From Sporopachydermia quercuum (lineage: Eukaryota > Ascomycota > Sporopachydermiomycetes > Sporopachydermiales > Sporopachydermiaceae), in contig BCGN01000009.1 of NCBI GenBank assembly GCA_001599295.1, positions 248,001 through 312,000 on the forward strand: a stretch of 64,000 nt of DNA, written 5' to 3'. Under the pieces are notes generated by a model. That model did no database searches, had not been told where the DNA came from, and saw only the letters and a list, made by a program, of their open reading frames with translations. Positions within the stretch are counted from its first letter, which is position 1, and every line of letters begins with the position of its first letter. The position numbers were made by a program, and so were the translations under genes. Shown here one piece after another: positions 22,269-33,197 of the stretch.

Positions 22269-24068
22269 ATGAGCGAGACAATAAACCCTCACGAAGGGAA
22301 GCAACACATAACTATTGTCGGTGCTGGAATTATCGGGGTTTGTACGGCTTATTACTTAACCCGTCACAGTGCTTTTNCTCCTGAGACCCACCATATCACC
22401 ATAATTGAGTCGAAGCGAGTAGCGGGTGGCGCCTCAGGTAAAGCCGGAGGCTTACTAGCCTTGTGGGCTTTTCCTCAGCAAATTGTTCCTTTATCTTTTC
22501 AACTTCATCAAGAGCTAAGTGATATGTATAATGGAGAAGAAGAATGGGGCTATCGAAGACTCACAACAGTGTCCATTGAAGGCAACATAATTGGCTCTAA
22601 ACAAAAGAAAAAGATGGTTACATCCGGNGATGGTGAAAATAACAAAGCAAGTCATAACAGCACAATATCTGCGGCAATAGCTTCTGTTTCAAGCTCTGAT
22701 ATGAGAAGAACAGGTTCTGGAGGCAGCGGAACACTTACAGGAGGATTAAAAAACTCATTAAGGGCAGAAGAAAATAAGAAGGCCCAAGCAAGAAACAGAA
22801 AGCCATCTGTTGAAACCCAATCAACGCAACACTCGTTTGCCGATTCAATCTCTAGCAATGAGTTCTCAGCTCAATTGTCGCATTCCAACTCTTTTCAAAA
22901 CGACTCCCTAGCTTCTCTGAGTCCTTCCAATGATGTATTTAAAGATGGTAACCAATTCGATTACACCCCGAACAACAGGAGGAACAGCAGTGTCAATAGT
23001 AATTATGATGGAACTGTTAGCTCTATCAGCAATACTGATAATAATCCAACTTATAGTTCTGTACTATCACCAGTTACAGCTTCTTCTGCTTCATCAAATG
23101 AGTTGGGTGATGACCAAGAACCAACTGATAGCTCTGTCTCCAGTCTTGAAGCCAAAAACGAAGATGCTTTGAAATCCTCCATTGCTATTGAACAAGAACA
23201 TGCAAATAAGCTGAACCTCCCAGTTGATCTGAACTGGGTTAGAGCAGAAGTTATCGATGAATGGTCATTATTAGGAGGCACGGAATCAACAGCTCAAGTA
23301 CATCCTTACAAGTTTACCAACTATATTCTTAAGAAGGCTCAAGAAACAGGTGCTGTTGATCTTATCATTGGTAAGGTATCCCATTTAAATTATAACAATG
23401 ATTTTACTGCTGCAGAATCCGTCACATATATACCATCATCTACTAAAGATGAATTCACCGGTGCCTCTGAATCACCAGTTACTATAGCTGCTGACCAAAT
23501 CATTATGACGGTTGGTCCTTGGACCTCAAAAATCCTCACTGATTGTCCCATTTCGGGACTGAGAGCTCATTCAATCACAGTTGCTACAGAAAATGAAAGT
23601 TCAGTCTCTCCGTACGCTTTGTTCACTGAATTGAGANTATCCAAAGGGAGATATGTTTCACCAGAAGTCTATGCTCGTAAAGATGAAATCTATATCTGTG
23701 GTGAAGGTGACACTTCAGTTGCTGTTCCAGATACCACGGATGATGTTGAGATTGTTAAAGAGAAATGCGATGAGCTTTTTGGTCACGTGTCAAAGCTTTC
23801 GAATGAAGTTGCTAATGGCAGAATTCTGAAACGTCAAGCTTGCTACTTGCCAGTCTTAGATGTTCCATCATCATCAGGACCTTTGATTGGTGAAACCAAT
23901 ATAGAGAACTTGTTCCTAGCCTCAGGGCATTCTTGTTGGGGTATTAATAATGCTCCTGGAACTGGTAAATTATTGGCTGAATTAATTTTCGATGGTGAAG
24001 CTCACTCTGCTGACATCTCTGCTTTGGATCCAAGTTTATATTTTGATGCCAGTGCTGGTCCTCTGTAA
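22269..24068 (+). CDS. TDA3: FAD-dependent oxidoreductase, Tda3-like
   Basis: 599 residues of the DAO (D-amino-acid oxidase) superfamily. The N-terminal Rossmann motif VGAGIIG lies at about residues 17-23 and an acidic IIESKRVAGGASGKAGG follows, binding the FAD ADP part. A Ser/Asn-rich, low-complexity insertion of roughly 190 residues (about 111-305) splits the fold. It resumes with LNWVRAEVIDEWSLLGG, and the C-terminal FAD element GHSCWGINNAPGTGKLLAELI is typical. In S. cerevisiae Tda3 is a putative oxidoreductase linked to endosome/Golgi trafficking; its substrate is not clear, so the reaction is not assigned. Other fungal DAO-family proteins remain possible. Three codons are ambiguous. Confidence 0.82.
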   Translation: MSETINPHEGKQHITIVGAGIIGVCTAYYLTRHSAFXPETHHITIIESKRVAGGASGKAGGLLALWAFPQQIVPLSFQLHQELSDMYNGEEEWGYRRLTTVSIEGNIIGSKQKKKMVTSXDGENNKASHNSTISAAIASVSSSDMRRTGSGGSGTLTGGLKNSLRAEENKKAQARNRKPSVETQSTQHSFADSISSNEFSAQLSHSNSFQNDSLASLSPSNDVFKDGNQFDYTPNNRRNSSVNSNYDGTVSSISNTDNNPTYSSVLSPVTASSASSNELGDDQEPTDSSVSSLEAKNEDALKSSIAIEQEHANKLNLPVDLNWVRAEVIDEWSLLGGTESTAQVHPYKFTNYILKKAQETGAVDLIIGKVSHLNYNNDFTAAESVTYIPSSTKDEFTGASESPVTIAADQIIMTVGPWTSKILTDCPISGLRAHSITVATENESSVSPYALFTELRXSKGRYVSPEVYARKDEIYICGEGDTSVAVPDTTDDVEIVKEKCDELFGHVSKLSNEVANGRILKRQACYLPVLDVPSSSGPLIGETNIENLFLASGHSCWGINNAPGTGKLLAELIFDGEAHSADISALDPSLYFDASAGPL

Positions 24069-24329
24069 TAAATGAAATGGAAATGGCTATTATGAGTTAT
24101 CGCAAGCCGATGGCTAGTGGATATAGGAATGATGATCTACTCTCGAAGCACGCATTAATCCTGGTATTACAGTGAACTTACTATTATATTATGCCTGAAT
24201 AATGTACATTTTGTTTAATTAAACGTTACGGGTACTTTATCTTGTATTGTAGTAATGGTTGGTTGTCGGTATGTATGTAAGAGTGTATATATGTATGTAG
24301 TGTATTATGTATCATGATAGTTTAAACGT

Positions 24330-25070
24330 TTATACAATTATTATCAGTACCAACAGAACAACTAGAGCAACAGTAAGGATAGCTATACAGCAATTGTTGA
24401 TGGTGTCTCGGTTCTTCTCGTAAATATATTCTGCTCTTTTCCTTCCACGACTTACCTTTGAATGCAAGTTATCAATCCCGTACTCGAGATCATCTAAGAT
24501 TACGGCCTGATCTTCTAATTCATTGCCCATTATTTCTGCTTGCTGTCTAATGTTTTGCACAGTGTCATATACTTGTCCTAGTTGACCGTCTTGCTCTTCC
24601 ATAAGCATTTCTTGGTATGCATTTCCACTATCTCCTTCTCCTGCTGGTTCACCAGTTCCTGGCTGATCTTGAAAAGGATTCTCAAGCTGCATAGCATTAT
24701 TTCGTTTTCCAGCCGATATTATCCCAATGGCATCTCCTCCTTCTCCCTGGGAAAGCCTCTGATCTATGGCTCCTGCCAGGTAACCGCGTTGACCTCTGAA
24801 GCCTAAAACAAGACTTCGGGCATTACTCCTTAACACTTCAACTTCGCGCTGTCTTTCTGCCGAGCCTGACACTTCTGCCGCATTTTGTAGATCGTAGATG
24901 GTTTCGTTGAGTTCTTCTAAAACGTTCAGGAAATCTTCATCCTGTGAAGTAAGTTGTCCTGATGTTCCCGTTGCAGGTGCTTCGTCTAGTCTTGAAGAAG
25001 TGTGCATTAGATTGCGAAGCACCGTTAGCTGCTGTTGAGCATCATCGCGTACGTTATTGTATGGATCCAT
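24330..25070 (-). CDS. TLG1: Qc-SNARE, Tlg1/syntaxin-6 type
   Basis: 246 residues. N-terminal MDPYNNVRDDAQQQL is the start of the syntaxin-6/Tlg1 helical (Habc-like) domain. The Qc SNARE helix spans about residues 160-220, with a zero-layer Gln in GNELEDQAVILDDLEYGI. A single C-terminal hydrophobic anchor (CCIAILTVALVVLLVLIIIV) ends the protein, with two Cys at its cytosolic edge as possible palmitoylation sites. Tlg1 acts in fusion of endosome-derived vesicles with the late Golgi. The ATG at 25070 begins in conserved sequence. It converges with TDA3 and is divergent from the SDC1-like gene. Confidence 0.87.
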   Translation of the reverse strand: MDPYNNVRDDAQQQLTVLRNLMHTSSRLDEAPATGTSGQLTSQDEDFLNVLEELNETIYDLQNAAEVSGSAERQREVEVLRSNARSLVLGFRGQRGYLAGAIDQRLSQGEGGDAIGIISAGKRNNAMQLENPFQDQPGTGEPAGEGDSGNAYQEMLMEEQDGQLGQVYDTVQNIRQQAEIMGNELEDQAVILDDLEYGIDNLHSKVSRGRKRAEYIYEKNRDTINNCCIAILTVALVVLLVLIIIV

Positions 25071-26079
25071 GGTTTTCGTGGATTACATATGGGCTTTGAA
25101 TGGAACACTGAGGAGTTTATTCGNGTTGAGTCAATTAATTGACGATTTATTGTAGATTGTTTGCAAGTAAGAACGATTTTTCATCAACATAATAATGAAA
25201 GGAATGTGAACATATGCACTATATGCAAATCAATTATAAGGTTCAATTATTTATGCATTAGATTTGCATAGTTGCACAGTAGAGGGCCACTTAACGAAGA
25301 GCAAGTCCTACCATCTAGTTCCACCTCAAATATTACTGCTAATTTCTAAGAAGATAAGTCTTTGAGACAAAAATACATTTTGAAAATCCAAAAATAAAAA
25401 ATAATATTAATAATAAAAAGTGACTAAATCGTTGAGAATGTGTCACCACTCGATAGCCTCTTCCACAACAACTATTGCGTCCATATACTATTGATCACAT
25501 AATCATATAATATCATCCTTCCAGCTCAATCAATAACCTGTCCTATATCCCACACNTCACTCCCTGTTCCTTATTATGCCTCTCTTTTAATCGCACATCT
25601 TGCATTTTGTATCCTTTTCTACTGAAGACATTCCTCATCTATTCGCAGTAAAAATGTATATAATTGTCTTCAGATTCTACTATTTTTACTGATTTTAACT
25701 CCAACAGCTGCGTGGAACCAATTCTGGGACGTCAAAAAGAGGATATCAAGTCCATTATGCCGGCTATTGGCATACAAGTAGTAAGTATTGAAGCGTAGTC
25801 CAAGTGCTTGTACATTGAGATAGGATGATCAACGGAAGCTGAGAACGCAGAATTTCGTTAAGGTACCAAATTCTCGGATGTAGACAAAACTCATTTTTGT
25901 CTTTGCAGCGCCGAAATGGTAACGGATCCGCACTTTCCATACCTATTCCTAGCCTCCATTTGCTAACATACTATAGATTCTCTTACAGACTAACAGCAGC
26001 ATCTAGTATTCTTATTTCAACGTCTATTTCTACTGCTTTCTAATTTTAATCTTCACCCTTTACCTCCAGCAATGATAAT
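25071..26079. other. Divergent intergenic region TLG1/SDC1-like
   Basis: About 1 kb. Near 25730-25800 a short open stretch with protein-like content ends at a GTAAGT, and several AG acceptors with pyrimidine tracts follow, the last directly before 26070. This hints at unresolved 5' exons or a leader intron of the SDC1-like gene, but I could not build a convincing continuous frame. Confidence 0.35.
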
Positions 26080-27528
26080 ATGAATGAAAATCTAGATATT
26101 TCAGCTTCAAGAAACATTGAGAAGTTCCGGGACAGTAGTGGGCTGACGATCGCTGCCACGAATAATAATACTCACACTTCAACGGGAAAGGAATCCAGCG
26201 GTGATTTCATTACTTCGAACTCTGCTTCTTCAATCTCAGCTCTAAATTTCCAGTCCCCTTTTACATATTTGAAAGAAGATCGCAAAAAGGAAGTTAAGAA
26301 AAAGAAGAAACGCTTAGAGTTGAATACTCAGACAGTAACCCATAATGATGGCCAAATTGATAGTTCTGGTGCAGGTAATAGAAAGCAAGTGTTGAAGCAA
26401 GAAAGGAAACATGGACATGAATATTCTGATAGTGAGGATGGAAATTCAGGCGCTGCACGTGATGGAAATATAAAAAAGAGAAAAGTAGAACAGCAACAGC
26501 AACAGCAGCAACAACACCACCAACACCAGCAGTTCAGAAGACAAACCCTTCAACAAGGACTACAAGAAAACCTTCCTTATGTTCAGCAGCAACAAATTCT
26601 TGAACAACAACACGAAAATGAACTTCCCAAACATCAATATGCCAATAAAGTGTTACCAAATCATGTATCATCTAGTAATTCCTATGAAACGAGCAATCAG
26701 AGCAAAAGCTCTTCTGCTGTACACAACAGTAGTTTTACAGCTACTACTACCAATACAAGCAATGCTGCGAATAATGCTGCTATTAGCAACTTTGTCACAG
26801 CAACTGCCACCCCCCTATCGTCTACCCCTTCAGGAGAATCACTTACTGGATCATCTACAGCTTCTCCGGGTGATAATATTAAGGAGATTACCCTGAACGA
26901 TGTTTCTTCCGCTGGTAATAATATCAGAACTACAATGGTATCAANTATGCCAGAACTAACTGACGATGTAACAGAATTTGCTCCAAATGATCCTCCTGAT
27001 GATAATTCTCACATTGAAAAGATGGTGAATTATAGAGCTGCTAATTTAGTTGGAGGTCCATCATCCAGAAGGTTTCTTAATGAACATATTACTCCTTATT
27101 TGCTGGCGTCGATGAGGAAAGTCATTGCAACTGATAGGTTAGTAATTTAATTCATTTGTATGAGATAGTGTGAGAGTATGGTATTTTTAATTGCACTACT
27201 ATATCATTTTATTTTATACTATTCTTAGCACTATGTTTATATTTATAAAACATAAATGTATCATAGCATTATAAACANACTCACTCACATTTTATCATGA
27301 GAATTCTATTCAATTATTTGTATAGCTCATCCTGTTTATTTCTTGCATACTAATATCCTATTTAGCGCTGATGATCCTTTGCTCTTACTAGCAAAATACC
27401 TATTTGACGAGTATAAAAGAATCAATGCAACAGAAGATGAAGAAGAACAACCATATACGAATTTAACACAACAGAAACTTGAAAATGATATGAATGAAGC
27501 TTTTCAAAGTCAAAATGGAAGACAGTAA
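26080..27528 (+). CDS. SDC1: Dpy-30-motif protein, probable COMPASS subunit Sdc1 (2 exons)
   Basis: Exon 1 26080-27137 and exon 2 27366-27528 join in a codon to give 406 residues. The intron of 228 bases has a GTTAGT donor, a TACTAAT branch-like site and a TTTAG acceptor. The conserved part is split by the intron: SSRRFLNEHITPYLLASMRKV on one side and DDPLLLLAKYLFDEYKR on the other. Together they form a Dpy-30 motif, the dimerising helix pair that binds Bre2/Ash2 in the Set1 H3K4 methyltransferase complex. About 310 residues before it are disordered: Ser/Asn-rich, a Lys-rich segment, then a CAG/CAA-encoded Gln/His run (about residues 136-155). S. cerevisiae Sdc1 is much shorter, so another Dpy-30-type protein is possible. 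Further 5' exons cannot be excluded. Confidence 0.72.
26488..26535 (+). repeat. CAG/CAA microsatellite in coding sequence
   Basis: An imperfect run of CAG, CAA and CAC triplets coding for Gln and His in the disordered region of the SDC1-like gene; likely length-variable between strains. Confidence 0.8.
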
Positions 27529-28274
27529 CATTACTAGACAGGCGTTGGATATGATGATTAGTCTAGTAGTATTATAATGATAGTATTATGATGATACTTG
27601 GTTTGGTTATGGTAATAGTAGCTGATAGTAGGATATTGTTAAGGGAGTTGTGATATTTAAAATAATGGTTATTTCTGATGATTATTGATTATCGTTATTA
27701 TTACCATTAATATTTTCATTGTTATTGAACTACTACTGTTGTAATCTATGTTGTTCCTTGTTGTTTTCAATGAAATCTCCTTATCTCTCAATATACATTG
27801 AGTCCCTGTTAACTATACTGTTGTATCTAGTCAGTATTCCTGTTGATATTCACGATGCTGATTTCTTGGTTTCCGTAGAATATCTGAAAAAAAGCGTGAT
27901 TGATTGATTCAAAAACCAATCAGCCAATCAAAGAAACCAACTGTATGAATGGAACATTTCTTCAATATAATAACCTATGGATTTGGTGAATGGTTCTAGC
28001 TTATAGAAGAAGAAGTAGTAGTATAATTACAATATATATTTGAACTATTATACAATAAACATGTTCTTTGACAAGTTATATAGTTGTGGCGATATTAATA
28101 GAAGTATGAATAATTATGTTGATTGTATTCCTATTCCTATTATCATCAAATAGCTAACTCTTAAATTCAACAACTACAAATTTCTGGTAACCAATGATAA
28201 CCATCAGTGATTCATATGTCGCTCCACATAAACATTCCCATATCTTTATCCTCTCCATATCATCTAGCAATCTA
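27529..28274. other. Convergent intergenic region SDC1-like/PKH
   Basis: AT-rich 3' flanks with TAGTA-type low-complexity stretches near 27560-27640. The 62-codon frame at 27719 is not convincing. No gene seen. Confidence 0.5.
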
Positions 28275-30887
28275 TTATTCACCGGATCTCCTCATTGTTC
28301 TCATCATCTGGTGGGAATGAGGTCCCATTTTTCTCATTGTTGCTGCATTACGCGCTGAATTTGATGCTGAGGCTGCTGCTGCGGCACTAGAGTTCACACT
28401 TCCCGAGTTACCATTAGAACTACCATTAGAATGAGAATTTCCAATGGTGGTACTGGTACTTCTATCCCCAAATTTGCTTGTAGTGGTATATACAGGAACA
28501 GAGCCTGACGAGCCTGTAGTTCTCCTTGGGATGCTAGAAGTATTGCTACCGGTACTGCTATTGGTAGTACTTATACTGGTAGTATTTCCATGAGATGTAC
28601 TATTCATGCTTGGAGAAAGCAGGCCTGCTTTTAGTTTGGCTTGTCGAACTGATTCCTGTTGCAGACGTAGTTGCCGTTGCTGTTGGCTCATCTTTCTTTC
28701 GTGGTTTGCTAGAACTGCTGACCCAGCGGCCGCTGCGGCTGGGGTAGTAAAGTTATTGCCGCCGTTGCTGCTTGTGGCTCTATGAGTGCTCCTAGTGCCA
28801 GGATTGACAGCTACTACTGTAGGAGTTGTACTACTGCTGCTACTGCTGCTTGGGGATATNCGCATGTTAGAAAACGAGGAGGATACCTGGTTCACTAACC
28901 GGTTGCTGTATCTGGGCTGCGATCCTGTTCCAGTGCCTGAAGTTCCTGTAGTGTGTAACGGCACCGCAGGAGGTTTGGATAGTTTCTTGGCTTGCACANC
29001 GCCATCAGTACTACTATTTCCAGCTCCAGCTCCAGAGCCGCTTGGCTGTACGACATTCGCAGCTAGTGCATAGCTGTCGTTACCATTTCCTTGTTTCCTG
29101 TTTGCTGGCTGCGAATAGGCATTAGGAATTGGCGATGAGCTTCCACCTGGTTTCTTATACGACTTTGTAGACCCGTTGGCAGTCGACGGTGATGATACCT
29201 TTGCTGGTGGAGATTTCTGNTTAATATAGGATGATGTTTGTTTGGACAATTGTTTAGATTTTGGAGCATGTGGTTGTTGCTGTTGCTGCTGCTGTTGGTG
29301 GTAAATATGTTGTTTTTCAAAGGAATTGTTTGCTGCCGATGCTGCAGGCGAAATGGGATCATTTGATGAGCTGGGAGATGTATGCGAAACTGCGGTTGTA
29401 GATGCAGGCACAGACACGGTAGCATGGCTTGCAGTACGAATAGTATTATTAGAGCTACTAGTACTAGAGCTAACACCATTAATAGTACTAATATTATTAC
29501 CAGAAGACACCCCATTGACAGTCCTAACATTACCACTACTACCACTACCATTCCCATTACCGTTGCTACTCCGAGCTGATCCTCTGGATCCTCCTTTAGC
29601 CATTGGTCTGCTTCCCGATGTGCTCACCCCGCTCAGTGGTCCTGTGGCAGCAGACTGTTTATAATTATAGGAAACCTCAGTTACAGGCTTATATGGAGAA
29701 AACCTAGGCGGAGGTTTGCCCCAGATAGACTCTGGGTCTNGCCATGCAACAGTCTGGAAAAACTCATGCTGTTTGATCTGGGGGAAATCATACCGTTGCC
29801 GGGGATCTATAATCAAAATCCGGCTTATCAAGTCTCTAAAGCTCCTTGGCAGGTTCAACTTAGCAGGAAAGGTATATCTCAGTTTGATGATCCNTTGGAA
29901 AGTAAGATATTCATTTTCAGCTTTGAAAGGTGGAATTCCAACGACCATTTGGTACACAATACAAGCAAAAGCCCAAGCATCGCACTTCTTTCCACAGGTT
30001 TGATGCAGTAGAAGCTCTGGGGATACATACTCCGCAGTGCCAACAAAGGAATTGGCTTGCACGCGCTCAATATTAGGATAAGCAATATTCTGTTTGACAT
30101 AATCATGAGCTGCAGATAAATCGTAATATGAATGATTTGGATCACGATGATCATAAAGGATTTTTGCAGTGCCAAAATCAGTGATCACAATCTTATTCTC
30201 CTGATTCAAAAGAATATTCTCAGGCTTGAGATCTCTATGAATAATACCTTTAGAATGAATGAACTCTACAGCAGAAACTATCTGGGCAGAGTAATATCTT
30301 ACCACGTCAAGATTCAGAGAGCTATATTTATTTATAAGGTCTAGAAGTTCACCATTAGGAGCATAATCCAGTACGAAATAAAGGTTGAAATCGTTTTGGA
30401 AAGTATAATGAAGCTTTACGATACCATACCCCCCGTGGAATTCATTAGTAGGATGCTTATGATAATGGATTCTATTCAGAGCGTCTTTCTCAATGCTCAC
30501 ATATTTTGTTTTCTTTTCTTTAATAATATGTTTCTTTGACAGTACTTTGATAGCATATAGTTGTTTAGTTCTTAGGTCTCTACCGGTGTATACTTTTGAA
30601 TAGGATCCTTCACCAATAACAGTGCCTATTTTGAAATCAGCTATGGTTTTTTTACCACCAGAAGATGTGCTGATGCTGCTTGTCGCATATGAATAGTTGT
30701 TGATGTTTTTATTCGTGTTTATATTACTATAACTATTGCTATTGCTGTTGTTGTGGTTCATGAGCAACCGTGAGTTGGTCACACGAGGCTTTGGATGAGC
30801 AACGAAGCCCAAGCTATCAGTGGAGCTATGAATCATGCCAGAGACTTCTCTTGGCATCGTAGGCCTATTGTTAGCTGCTGTAGACAT
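28275..30887 (-). CDS. PKH1: PDK1-type protein kinase (Pkh family)
   Basis: 870 residues. The kinase domain (about 85-378) has a glycine loop GEGSYSKVY (92-100), AIKV Lys114, HRDLKPEN (217-224), DFG (237-239), and the T-loop/P+1 segment FVGTAEYVSPELL (281-293), which is diagnostic of PDK1/Pkh. Known role: phosphorylating the activation loops of AGC kinases (Ypk, Pkc1, Sch9 groups) downstream of sphingoid bases at the plasma membrane. The following ~490 residues are low-complexity Ser/Thr/Asn/Gly with a Gln run (CAG-type triplets at about 29269-29300). No PH domain is visible, as in other yeast Pkh proteins. One-to-one assignment to Pkh1, Pkh2 or Pkh3 is not possible. Five codons are ambiguous. 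Confidence 0.9.
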   Translation of the reverse strand: MSTAANNRPTMPREVSGMIHSSTDSLGFVAHPKPRVTNSRLLMNHNNSNSNSYSNINTNKNINNYSYATSSISTSSGGKKTIADFKIGTVIGEGSYSKVYTGRDLRTKQLYAIKVLSKKHIIKEKKTKYVSIEKDALNRIHYHKHPTNEFHGGYGIVKLHYTFQNDFNLYFVLDYAPNGELLDLINKYSSLNLDVVRYYSAQIVSAVEFIHSKGIIHRDLKPENILLNQENKIVITDFGTAKILYDHRDPNHSYYDLSAAHDYVKQNIAYPNIERVQANSFVGTAEYVSPELLLHQTCGKKCDAWAFACIVYQMVVGIPPFKAENEYLTFQXIIKLRYTFPAKLNLPRSFRDLISRILIIDPRQRYDFPQIKQHEFFQTVAWXDPESIWGKPPPRFSPYKPVTEVSYNYKQSAATGPLSGVSTSGSRPMAKGGSRGSARSSNGNGNGSGSSGNVRTVNGVSSGNNISTINGVSSSTSSSNNTIRTASHATVSVPASTTAVSHTSPSSSNDPISPAASAANNSFEKQHIYHQQQQQQQQPHAPKSKQLSKQTSSYIXQKSPPAKVSSPSTANGSTKSYKKPGGSSSPIPNAYSQPANRKQGNGNDSYALAANVVQPSGSGAGAGNSSTDGXVQAKKLSKPPAVPLHTTGTSGTGTGSQPRYSNRLVNQVSSSFSNMXISPSSSSSSSTTPTVVAVNPGTRSTHRATSSNGGNNFTTPAAAAAGSAVLANHERKMSQQQRQLRLQQESVRQAKLKAGLLSPSMNSTSHGNTTSISTTNSSTGSNTSSIPRRTTGSSGSVPVYTTTSKFGDRSTSTTIGNSHSNGSSNGNSGSVNSSAAAAASASNSARNAATMRKMGPHSHQMMRTMRRSGE
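29269..29300 (-). repeat. CAG/CAA microsatellite in PKH tail
   Basis: Run of Gln codons (read on the minus strand) in the disordered kinase tail; an independent parallel to the Gln run in the SDC1-like gene. Confidence 0.8.
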
Positions 30888-33197
30888 TTCGCAAAATAAA
30901 GGGACGATGCGTGCTTTATAAAACTGTTTTTTTCTTTTTTCTAGGTTGTTCTTATGATAGAAGCTTTAGGATTAACGTCATATAATTGACCTTGATGATG
31001 CAGCACAGCTAGAAGATAGCCTTTATATAAAGTGGAAACAACTCAACCTTTTGAACTTATGGCGGACAGAAGCATCAAATAACAAATATCAGCAAGTTCT
31101 CCAGCGTGAAAATCCTCCTTAGTGAGTAATTCCTTTGTATCAGCAAGATCATAAAAGCTACTAATACATTAGCACTCCTGTTATCACCACAATTGTACTA
31201 AGGGTTAACAAGTAGGTAGACAGAGTGTATAATAAATGTACAAGGATGACTATTAACGCAGGGAGATACGAGGAAACGTTCTGTTTTTATTGAAGTAAAA
31301 ATTCCTCTATAAACTGCAAGAATTCTATCAAAAACTGAACAGATTCTTGATAGCTTATAGTAAGTAATGGTTTCTAATTATAACAAAGAAGTAATCAACA
31401 ATGACTTGTTAAGTGTTGGTATTTCACTTGTGGCCGTTGGACATGTTGAAATCAGTTTAGAGTTTTAGGGAAAGTTTAGAGTTGCGCATGTTAATGCACT
31501 ATTTCGGTTACGTGATCAGAAAATAAGGGATTTGATAAGAGGGAGTGATGTGGATGTAAGTAAAGCAAATAGGGTGAATTTAAGTGTAAGTGTGCTGAGA
31601 TTAAGATTGTAAATGGAATACTAACTTATTTATATCTTCCTGTTGGGTACAATTGAATGTTTGATGCTCTGTTAAGAAAAGCAAATCTGGTATGCATAAA
31701 GCGCATTAATCATGTGTAATGCAAACTTAAATAGGGTTCAGCTTCAACGCTGCAATGAAAATCAGTTTTTTCTTATCTATGAACCAAAATTAAAGGCTGA
31801 ACCAACGTCAGACCAATANCTTATTTCGTTCTTATAAGGAATTATCAGTTCTCTAATGATATTCTATCAATTGAGTAGTAAACTTTAATAAACTATAGTA
31901 AACTCTCATCATCTCTCTCAATGTACCATTATGTTTGATGACATCACATTGTGAATGACTCGTAAAAGTGATGTAAGTGTATGTCAGTTTGATATAAATA
32001 TGCATTAGTTGCATACTGATATGAACTTTAATTATTATCTACAAAGTGTATCAATCAAACAATGAGGAAGTATTGAACTGCTTTTTTCGAAGATGTTGGT
32101 TCATCTGAAGTATACTATTGATAATTGATACTGTCTCATTCATGTTTTAATGAGGGCAGTGTTGTATTGCACGTTACTCCAGACGATGATTGATAGGCAT
32201 GAAGCGTAACATTGGGTTTCGCTATAAAAGAGAGGAAGACATAAGTGTCTCTTATTGTTGTTAATGATAGGATGGCGATGGAACTCACTATTATTATTTA
32301 TATGTGTTTCTCTGATTGTTAGAATAACAGGAACCTACTTTAAATAAGAGCAATAAGAATTTCAAGCCAGTGTCTTCGATACAGCACATCCATACGGTCA
32401 GGCATTGCTATGTTATTAGTTGAATAGTCGTAGAAAAAACCTGATAACATTAATAATGTGATTGATGCCCTTTCATAAGCATTCCAGCAAACTAGAGGGA
32501 ATTCGCATTTCAATGCTGCTGGAAACTTGTTCTTTCTTTTATTTTGTATTTATGTCTTCTTACAAATAAGTTGTAGATCCTGCTGGAGACTATTGAGATA
32601 CAAGACTGAACAGTCATTGAAATAATCAACACATTGTGGTTTCCTCCTAAATCATTGAGATTAGCAAAGGGGATCAGCGAAACCTGAGATTGCAACAGAA
32701 ACGTTTACAGCTACTTCAACTCTTTTGTTTATGGAGGAGATCTCGTTATTGGGTGAAAATACATGCTCATCACAGCTCCTGCAAATCCTTCGCCTGTTGG
32801 TTTGAATTATTATTGACTTAACTGTTACCGATCAAGCGTACTTCAAATCAGAGGCATAGAAGTATCAGAAAGAGATTATAAAGCCTTCTTGATAGTAACA
32901 TTAACTACTTTACTGTAAACAAACTTGCGAATAGGAAAAGCTGCAGTTATAGAGACAATAGATCCCTCAGCCAAGAACCATTCAGTAGATTGCTACTNCA
33001 TTGTATCCGACCACTGCAGTAGAGTATAGACATATTTATTACATGTTTGCATTCCTAATTTTATTCCTTTTCCTATGTGATATCATACCAATCAACTCTT
33101 GGTGTCTCTAGATCTTTATTGAAAAAAATTAAAGCTTTGACTCTTAATTGATAAACTACATTGTTATTTTTTACCCCTCATTTCTACTTCCTATTTC
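30888..33197. other. Long intergenic stretch upstream of PKH
   Basis: About 2.3 kb separating the PKH start from the DPM2 3' end. No frame above 61 codons, no tRNA. An isolated TACTAAC occurs near 31617 without a convincing exon on either side. Two ambiguous bases. Probably a long 5' regulatory region. Confidence 0.4.

Noticed and set aside
31600-31760. Isolated TACTAAC near 31617 as part of an unannotated intron
   Set aside because: No open exon with a matching donor and acceptor could be built on either side.
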